From: Hetaerina americana
Lineage: Eukaryota > Arthropoda > Insecta > Odonata > Calopterygidae
Direction of reading: 5' to 3'
Length of the DNA stretch: 64,000 nucleotides
Assembly (NCBI GenBank): GCA_022747635.1
Contig: JAKTNV010000004.1
Coordinates: forward strand, 18,290,969 to 18,354,968
Below the pieces are notes generated by a model. It ran no database searches. It was not told where the DNA came from and worked only from the letters and a program-made list of their open reading frames with translations. This document shows, piece after piece, positions 57,201 to 64,000 of this stretch (position 1 is its first letter; every line of letters starts with the position of its first letter). Position numbers and translations under genes: made by a program.

Positions 57201-60200
57201 AAATCAAACTTATAGTTCTGTAGCCCCTCACATGCTGCTGTCTTTTCCTTCTTTGCGGTTTTGGTCAGTATTGACCTGACCAAGTTTGCTGGCCAAATTG
57301 CTCCCTAAATTCTTGAGTTGTATTGCAGGTATGCTATCTATTCTCATAGCCTTATTTGACTTCATTCCCTTTAATTTCTTTTATATCTGGCCGTTAAGTT
57401 TTCCTGTCCCAAGCTACTCTTCCTGACATTGTATTTCTCTTTCTATATCTAACTCCCTGGTCTATTAGTTTCATCATAGTTCCTCTATATATTCTTTCAA
57501 TCTTGTCAGAACTTCTTCATCTTCAATTAATATTGTACCTATTGCTCTCTGATAAACACTATTAGAGATGCAATGGGCAAAATATTGATTGAAGACAAAA
57601 AGGTTCTGACAAGATGGAACGAGTATATCTAGGAACTATGAACCAAATTCCAAATGACTAATAACCAGATTCCCCTTGGTCAATTCTAACATTTCCATTA
57701 CCTTTTTATATATTATGTCAATTTTTCCCCATTTCTGTGAATTCTCCATATCCTCACATTGCTCATTTTACTGTTTCCTATGACTATTAGTTTCTCGTCT
57801 CAGTTTGTTGTTTAGATCTTTGTATTTCTTCTTCTAGCTAACTCTTTGTTCACGTCCTTCCATTTCTTTCTTTCATTGATTTGTCTTATCACATAATCAG
57901 TAATCCATGGTTTTCTTAACCTTTTTTATTTACTGCTCCTATTGTTTTGCATACTAATTTCTATATTATATTCTAAATTAGAAAATAAGAAATCAAGGGA
58001 GAAAATAAAAGTATTGCCTGTACTTACTGCTGGTTTTAATATTTTTGAATGCTTATTTTTTTTGAGCATGAATATATTGCTCCACCTTTGCATTCTGTAT
58101 CAATATTTTGAAGAAAAATGGGAGGCTACCAATGTTCCAAGGTGAACAGATATTTCATTTTCTGTAGTCTCATTGTGAACATTTTTTTATTAAAGGTCTT
58201 AACTCTTATTTAATTTGTGCTCAGTTCTTTTGTGAGGTCATATACTTTTTCTTTTCCAATGGATGAAAAAATCAAAACAGAAGGATGCTCGGTAGTTAGA
58301 TGTGACCAGTAAGATACTACAAATATTCCTATAAAGTCATTGAACAAATGCCCAGAACTGAAATTCACAGGAAATTTTGTGCAAATCAAGAAATAGCTGT
58401 GTTAATTAAAGTGGAAGACTTACTTTATTAGCCTTATTACTAGCAACTGTCACATGAATGACCTTCTCTTTGTCAAGTTTTACCATCATTTGAGAAGTGT
58501 TCCTTAGTTGAGAAAAATGTACAGACAATTCATGTCTTTCAGCTTTTAAATTGTTTATATCCATGTCATATGCTTTCCGTAAAGATAACAGTTGCTCTTT
58601 TAATTTCTCTGTCAGAATCTAAATGGAATGAAGCAAACAAAATTAATTTTTATAACGACAAGTTTGATTTGACGGGCTAACTTCAATTCTAAATATACAC
58701 TGGCTAATTATTAGGACAGGTTTTTACATATGTATAAGCAATAGCAAATAAGATTAATGTAATTCAGTGGCGCAGAACAGGATGAAGCAAGTTAAACAAA
58801 AATAGGAATTTAAAATTTCATCCTGATATTTCTTACATGCAGTAGAGGAAAGGCATTGCAGAGCCAGTTTCTTGTGACATACATTTTTTCCGGTCAGTAT
58901 CAATATGACTTATATTACTATGTAAGGGAGATCTATTATAGTACCTAGACATTATATATTGTTAGCACAAGGAAGTCAGTAATGTCAATGAAAATAGAAT
59001 GAATTTTCTATTTTTATTCATTGATTGAGTTTCCCATGTGAACGTGATGACTTTAATGATTTAAAGTTATCATAATAGGTACACTGAGTGAACATTACAA
59101 GAGGGACTGCCTCCCTACCTCAAACTCTGGGATGGATTTCATTCTTTCAAGTAACAAGGGATTAAGCAAATTAGTGGTGTAGCTTTCTTTTCTTAAACAG
59201 AAGTTTATTTTATTAATGCTGGATGGTGGAGAAATATGATCATCAAATTTAGTAACAACAAAAACAACAGTTTTCCATAACACCAATCCAGATGACTTAC
59301 CTTCATATGAGACAACATGGCAATAATAACACCTGGATAATAACATCGAACAATAGTGACATCTGGAAAATGTTCGGAGAAGAATTAATATACCCAGGCA
59401 TATTTATTCTTCATGCTAAATTTTAGAATGAGTATGAAATTACAGGGAAGGGACTATGATATAAAATACCAATTAGGGAGCTATACATAATTCATTCTTT
59501 AGACAAAGAAACAGAGATTTCACTGAGTAATCTGAAATGGCACTATTTTCCAGGGAAAATGAAATGTGGATGGGGTAAATAAATCCTGCAGCATTCAATT
59601 TATCCTTAATATTTCCCACCAGGATTTAAGAAGGTAGCCAAATCGGCCGCAAATCACCCAATCGGGCAACAATCTCTTGGACAATGGTAATGGAAGTTGA
59701 ATTTTCCACAAACAATAATGATCTTAGAGAACATGATATTTCATTCTCACCAATAATCATAATGTAGCTAATGTTTTCTGCCATCAACTATGTGGATACC
59801 TTATAATTCCTCCAAAGACATCAAAGTAATCTTCTTTTCAGTCTTTCATTAACTGATCATATGATATACCCATTTAGCCATCTCAGCTGTATGATCTATG
59901 AATGTATGATTGCCTCGGTGCAATGAATTTGGAATTATGATAAATCAATTTTTTTGATGAAGTATTCCTCATTGCTGGGTTTCAATATTCTGCATTGTCG
60001 GGCAGCATTATTTTTGATGTTACCCACACTGTTTTCACATTAGACTTATAATTACCATTTGTGTATGAAAACACATTTAATAGCTGCAGTATGGTTTTAT
60101 TGGAAAATGCACCAATTACCTATATATTTTAAACTTTTTTATCAATTTTCTAACATATGAAACAACATTATGGCTAATTGGTTCCAATTTTTATACTACA

Positions 60201-63200
60201 AAGGTATACAGAGTGCGTTCCAAAAGTAATACAATTAAATTTCTCGTGCTGCTCCTATTGGTCAAAGTGGGATCAAACCACTTTGGGTAACATGAAAGGG
60301 GATACTAAGCTTCGCCACAAAACCGGTCTCAGTGCTCTCCAAGCTGTGGAAGTGGCAGGCTGTCAGTATTGTAAACCTCTATGTCTTGACCGTGCCACAA
60401 AAAAATGGAGCCGACAATCGAGCAACGTTATGTGATTACTAAGTTTTGTGCTAAACTGAAAAAAATCTCTAGAGGAGATTGACAAAATGATTCATGAGGC
60501 TTACGGGGACTCTGCTCTGTCCTACTTACAAGTTTTGAGGTGGTTAAAGGCCTTAAAGGTGGACCAGAAAGAGATTCATAATGAGCAACGGTCTGGGCAG
60601 CCATCAACCAGCAAAACTGACAACAATGAGGCTCGTATTTGACCATTGTTGAACTCTGACTGTTGATGTAGTATAAAGATGGTTGCCAATGAACTGAAAT
60701 TGTGGTCTAATGTTGTGTTTGGCATTGTTACTGAAGATTTAGCAATGAGGAAAGTGTGTGCCCAGCTCGTGCCCTAGGTGTTGCCAGACGACCAAAAGAC
60801 CAACCGAGCAGAAATTTCAAGTGAACTTTTGCAACGTATTGAAAATCAACCAGATTATTTGGACAACGTCATCACTGGTGATGAAACCTTGGATTTTGAA
60901 TGCGTCCCAGAAACAAAATTCCAAAGCTCTGAGTGGCACACCGACCAGTTCCTCAAGCCCAAAAAGGCAAGAATGAGCAAATCAAAAGTGAAAATAATGC
61001 TCATTGTCTTTTCCGACAGTAAAAGAGTGATCCATAAGGAGTTTGTTCCTCAATTACAGACAGTTAACACTGCTTACTATGTGCATGTGCTGGAAAGACT
61101 CCAAAAAAGGGTCATCAGGACGAGAAAAGACATCTCCTCCACTACCTGGCAACTCCATCACGGCAACGCGCCTTGGCACAACTCTACGAGTCTGCAAGTT
61201 CCTGGCCAAACACCAGGTACCTTCACTGCCCCTCCCCCCCTATAGTCCTGACATTGCCCCATAGGACTTCTTTTTGTTCCCTCGGATTAAGGCAGCCCTG
61301 AAAGTAACCTGGTTTGGTTATGGATGGAACTCGTCCGTAGAAGAGATCTAATCAGCCATGATGAAGACCCTGCAAGAGGTCCTAGAAGATGCCTTCCAGG
61401 TTGCGTACTGGTCATGGAAGAGTCGCTGGAAAAAATGCATAGATGCCCAAGGACAGTACTTTGAAGAATTTTAAGTGTTTGTATAAAAGTGTTCAATAAA
61501 TTACTTTAAAAAAATAATTGCACCACTTTTGGAACGCACCCTGTATCTTCAGCAAAAGCTTACCTCACCATCCACCAGTCTTTTGGATTGGTTCTCAATC
61601 ATGGCACAGTTTAAATCATCTTTTGCTTTGAGTGTTGTATAATGCTTTCTTCTCTCTTCAGTGGAAATAAAGTATTCATTTGTTGTGTTTTTATATATTT
61701 TAGCTAAGGCTTCTATTTTGGCTTCTCTGATGCTCATCATCACATTTTGTTCATTATCGGACTAAAAAATATAAATATTGATAAATGTAGTAAATAAGAT
61801 AAATCCTGAAAAATTTCTAAATACAGAAATAATTTCCCTAAACCTGGATCCTTTGCTCTTGGCTGATTGCTCTAGTCAGTTAAGATGCTGAATGATCCTC
61901 TTGTACTTTGAACTTCAAAGGGTAAAGTTCTCTTTGGAAACCTAATTCACCAAAGCCACTTGGTAGGGTCTGCATGTTCCAGATTCAAATCCAGGTTTAG
62001 GTGAATCATTTATGCACTTTGAAATCCTTGTAATTGTATTTTGCACACCAAGAGATGACTCTGTTAAAGTTATTGTTATGGAATTTCATATAGTTTCTTT
62101 GATTTAAATGTTGTTTAGATTATGTCCTAGATGCACCTTAAGCATAATTAAATCCTAAATAAAGATAATGACCTAAATATACCAAGTGAAATGATAACAA
62201 AAGAGAAATCCAGAGAAACCAATATATGTGGAAGCTATTCAAAAACCTTGGTATCGTCCGAAAACTACCATGGAAAATTCAAAATAACAGTAAATCATGT
62301 TTTATAGCAGCAATCAGGTGAATTTGTAGCATATCTGGGCCAGGCAAAAATAAAATAAATGAAAAACAATCCCAGGTAGCTCCTTAACAATCCTTCTTGT
62401 TGATGAATAATACCTGCACATAAGAATATATAAAGGAAAGTGAAACTTAAAAGCATCAAGCATGATTTCTGAATAGAAACAGGTAGGAATCAAATGAAAG
62501 TAATTTGATTTATTAAAAAAATATTGAAATAACTGAAAACATCACATAAATATTGGAAATTACACTTCATGAGCTGTTAGAGGCATGACAGCTATGTGCA
62601 CCAACTAACAAAAAAATACAAATTGTAGAAGTTTAATGCTGAAATTATCATTGAACACTGAATGAAGGCACTGATTCTAATGGCTATACACTGGCAGGTG
62701 AGACCATAATGAGGAGTTAAATATACTCATTAAAATGATTAAATGATAACTGTATCTCAAAAATAATTTATGATCCATCAAACTGCAGAAAACAAAAGTA
62801 AAATTTAGAAGAACTACCAACTCAAAAATAAAGTATCATCCATTTTAAAGTCCATGATAATAATGCAAGAACCCATACATTGCCTGCAATTTAAAAAACT
62901 CAATCACATAATTTTTTGATAGAGTGCAGGATGCTGCATAAATGTATTTACACCTACATCTCATAATTCAGAGTTCATTTCATCCAACTTGAAATAAAAA
63001 AATGGCTCTTACATCAAATGTGATTAAAAACTTTTCTAATATTTCCTTTATTATGAACAAACCAAAATATTAACAAAGAATCAGCAAATTACTTCAATTT
63101 GCTTTCAGTAATCTTGGAGCAATTACTTTAGCTATCTTTGCCTTTATTTAAGAAATTGACTATGGCATGAATACATACAAGCAGTTCCCACGTTCCACCA

Positions 63201-63881
63201 TTGTACTTATTGCAAAATTATCCTTAAACAGGCATTCAAAAGTTCATACAATCACTGAATGAACATGGATCATATGCTTACGCAATGATTTTTGTGTTCT
63301 GGTGGCTTCCAAAGTTGACTGCAAATGCAATATTTTAGCTCAACTTTCAAGTTAGATTGAGTGTATTTAGGAGTGAGGAAACTACAGCTTTGACAAGAAA
63401 CTCATATTTCAAATTTTGCCTTTGCCACCAAAGACACTCACTGTGAACATAAAAGAAATATTGAGCCTAGAATGATCAATATGCAGTCAATCTGAGAGGC
63501 CACCATAGTAATTGCTGTAAGTTTGTTTAACAAGACTTTAGGAAACATTACAACTCAGTTAAGATGTGTACTTTACGTTATTATTATAAATTATTCACTT
63601 GTGAAAATTGGCTTTTGAATATAGGCATATAAATAATTTCTCACAATGGAAACTTACCACATTCTTCCAATCAGTAGTTCTGGTGATAAACTCACCCTTT
63701 GCCTCTGTTTCTGATCTAAGAAATTTAGTTTCACTTGCATGGATGATAACACGAATATGCTCCTGAGCCATAAAATTTGAAGTTTTACAGTCTTGTAGCC
63801 TTTTTCTTCCATTTTTCAACAATTCATTCTTCTTGTTAACATATTCTTTATGTAGAACACTTAAGCGCTCACCTTGAAGTA
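51103..63881 (-). CDS. DRC2: Dynein regulatory complex subunit 2 (CCDC65-like), 3' five exons
   Basis: A coiled-coil structural subunit of the nexin-dynein regulatory complex on axonemal doublet microtubules, where with DRC1 and DRC4 it forms the base that anchors the N-DRC; in insects this would serve sperm flagella and ciliated neurons. Exons, 5' to 3': 63881-63658, 61761-61564, 58618-58424, 52418-52061, 51272-51103, with all phases compatible and about 381 codons. Recognised by memory of CCDC65: the run IYKNTTNEYFISTEERRKHY, AKQILRLAQSCRRFET, and GFWKRFNKALMERATL followed by ENEQLKAALKHYF. The N-terminal ~100 residues should lie beyond base 64000. Its large introns hold a LINE, a mariner, SINE pieces and the hammerhead palindrome. 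Confidence 0.9.
51521..51561 (-). ncRNA. hammerhead ribozyme-like motif, mirror copy
   Basis: The exact mirror of the plus-strand motif; stem I of the two overlaps at the palindrome centre GGTACC. In this orientation it would be transcribed with the DRC2 pre-mRNA, as part of its last intron. Confidence 0.6.
51556..51596 (+). ncRNA. hammerhead ribozyme-like motif, Penelope type
   Basis: Stem I would be GGUAC with GUGCC (five pairs, one G-U), the core is CUGAUGA and GAAA, stem II is GCCG with CGGU around a CAAGU loop, stem III is the minimal CGCG, and cleavage would fall after GUC at 51591. One unpaired U sits between CUGAUGA and stem II. Known family fact: many Penelope-like retroelements carry minimal hammerheads with GAAACGCG and very short stem III. 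Activity is inference. Confidence 0.6.
51650..52060. other. DRC2 last intron, right part
   Basis: AT-rich intron sequence; nothing recognised. Confidence 0.45.
52061..52418 (-). CDS. DRC2: DRC2 exon
   Basis: Acceptor TTACTCACAG, donor GTAAGA. Encodes the conserved C-terminal block RAKQILRLAQSCRRFET and GFWKRFNKALMERATL, then ENEQLKAALKHYF. Phase 0 in, phase 1 out. Confidence 0.93.
52728..52862 (-). repeat. SINE family B, truncated copy
   Basis: Keeps GTTCACCTTGTCCTAAGC, AGTCACACATCAAT, AGTCAGTTCCTTTCC and TCTCAGGAAGG in family order; the tRNA-like head is missing. It abuts the LINE. Confidence 0.7.
52880..55985 (+). mobile_element. non-LTR retrotransposon (CR1/Jockey group), nearly intact
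   Basis: Lies antisense in a DRC2 intron. The endonuclease runs from KIRILVLNIQCL (about 52950) through PDVICLCEHWM, ALYRSPVG, ILTGDFNCNL and LSDHRAIM. RT follows: TDINGISGKII, GNYRPISIIPQLGKIFEYVL, FGFRKGKSTEQAI, GVFFDLSRAFDMVEH, GVPQESVLGPTLFLIYINDL and the catalytic LFADDVSF. Breaks: stops at 53440, 53713 and 54037, and one frameshift near 54465; then 444 codons are open to 55800. The tail ends in a short (ATT)n run rather than poly(A), as in CR1 or L2. No ORF1 is seen, so it is 5'-truncated or lacks one. The clade is not settled. Confidence 0.9.
55991..56611. other. DRC2 intron, no feature seen
   Basis: Mirror-image frames on both strands at 56195-56462 are chance. Nothing recognised. 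Confidence 0.45.
56612..56829 (+). repeat. SINE family A, internally shortened copy
   Basis: Head GGGATAGTGCAGTGGCTAAC, B box GAGTTTGGATCCC, then a shortened body and CACCTAAAACTACTACTACT tail. Confidence 0.85.
57050..57925 (-). repeat. RTE-like LINE, reverse-transcriptase and linker fragment
   Basis: Words such as CCTTTCCCTTACTAAACCAA, TGCTATCTATTCTCATAGCC and TCCATGGTTTTC align with 41980-42740 in the same orientation. More diverged than that copy. It contains a local inverted duplication at 57473-57642. Confidence 0.65.
57926..58423. other. DRC2 intron, no feature seen
   Basis: AT-rich; nothing recognised. Confidence 0.45.
58424..58618 (-). CDS. DRC2: DRC2 exon
   Basis: Exactly 65 codons, acceptor CCATTTAG, donor GTAAGT. 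Charged coiled coil ILTEKLKEQLLSLRK to VASNKANK; phase 0 at both ends. Confidence 0.88.
58619..60206. other. DRC2 intron, no assignable feature
   Basis: The minus frame at 59095-59346 has no domain and no splice signals that fit DRC2 phases. Confidence 0.45.
60209..61543 (+). mobile_element. full-length mariner, decayed coding
   Basis: 1,335 bp flanked by TA (60207-60208 and 61544-61545). Inverted repeats: CAGAGTGCGTTCCAAAAGTA and, reversed from the right, CAGGGTGCGTTCCAAAAGTG. The transposase carries NRAEISSELLQRIEN, VITGDETLDFECVPETK (the usual ETWVF Trp changed), KPKKARMSKSKVK and a C-terminal half in shifted frames. Same subfamily as 1036-1560. It lies antisense in DRC2. Confidence 0.93.
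61564..61761 (-). CDS. DRC2: DRC2 exon
   Basis: Exactly 66 codons, acceptor ATTTTTAG, donor GTAAGC. Coiled coil with IYKNTTNEYFISTEERR, the strongest match to CCDC65. Mariner 60209-61543 ends about 20 bases inside the following intron. Confidence 0.92.
61762..63657. other. DRC2 intron, no assignable feature
   Basis: About 1.9 kb of AT-rich sequence. A B-box-like AGATTCAAATCC near 61980 is isolated. No exon or shared repeat recognised. Confidence 0.45.
63658..63881 (-). CDS. DRC2: DRC2 exon (first in window)
   Basis: Acceptor TCCCTGTAG, donor GTAAGT. Heptad-rich coiled coil from LQGERLSVLHKEYVNKKNEL to RTTDWKNV, matching the HRLS...LEE...SEYE region of CCDC65. It enters in phase 1, so a further exon lies to the right. 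Confidence 0.88.
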
Positions 63882-64000
63882 CTACAGGGAAATAAAATGC
63901 TTTCAAAATTAACCTATATTAAGAACACTAGATGCAAAGCATTCATCATGTCTTCTTTGGCATAGTAACTCTGGTGTTAGACAAATAGGAAATAGATTTT
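63882..64000. other. DRC2 intron at the window edge
   Basis: Intron sequence upstream of the first visible exon; the next exon is outside. Confidence 0.6.

Noticed and set aside
61900..62010. Possible further SINE with AGATTCAAATCC
   Set aside because: Only the B-box-like word is present; spacing to an A box is wrong and no other copy of the flanks is seen in the window.

Overview
The window is eukaryotic nuclear DNA, almost certainly from an arthropod and most likely an insect. Genes are split by GT-AG introns of about 0.1 to 11 kb, the DNA is AT-rich, and it is crowded with mariner transposons, Tigger/pogo elements, RTE-like and CR1/Jockey-like LINEs and two tRNA-derived SINE families. I cannot name the species. 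Most open frames here are transposon debris or chance.

Two host genes lie in tandem on the minus strand. The first runs leftwards from an ATG at 47748 to the left edge. It is an ABC transporter of subfamily C, closest in remembered motifs to the ABCC5/11/12 group. I could place 18 coding exons, all with matching splice phases and no stop codon, giving about 1,004 residues: N-terminus, TMD1, a complete NBD1 and most of TMD2. The end of TMD2 and NBD2 are not in the window and should lie beyond base 1. The second gene enters from the right edge and ends at 51103. It is the DRC2/CCDC65 subunit of the ciliary nexin-dynein regulatory complex; its last five exons (about 381 residues) are present and the N-terminal exons lie beyond base 64000. 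About 3.3 kb separate the DRC2 stop from the ABCC start.

Region by region: 0.8-2.1 kb, an RTE-like copy interrupted by a mariner relic; 3.3-6.7 kb, ABCC exons 18-15 and a 1.1-kb element with 105-bp inverted arms; 6.9-9.3 kb, a deleted mariner, a SINE, a 5S-rRNA-like stretch and an unassigned frame; 9.4-10.3 kb, exons 14 and 13 (GC donor); 11-14.4 kb, SINEs and two opposed Tigger fragments; 15.8-36.3 kb, exons 12-3 with mariners, SINEs and LINE pieces between them; 36.6-45.8 kb, RTE-like copies and three mariners inside the 11-kb intron 2; 47.3-47.7 kb, exons 2 and 1; 48.8-50.4 kb, intergenic relics; 51.1-63.9 kb, DRC2 with a 3.1-kb LINE, a 1.3-kb mariner and a perfect 182-bp palindrome in its introns.

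The most unusual object is that palindrome (51468-51649). Each arm carries a hammerhead-ribozyme-like core of the kind known from Penelope-like retroelements, so two ribozyme motifs stand head to head. A decayed relative of the same sequence sits at 18428-18482. Other points of interest are young SINE copies with clear target duplications nested inside mariners, a GC-AG intron in NBD1, and a mariner inserted about 20 bases from a DRC2 splice donor. Coordinates of exons were set by reading splice signals and frame; coordinates of decayed repeats are approximate.
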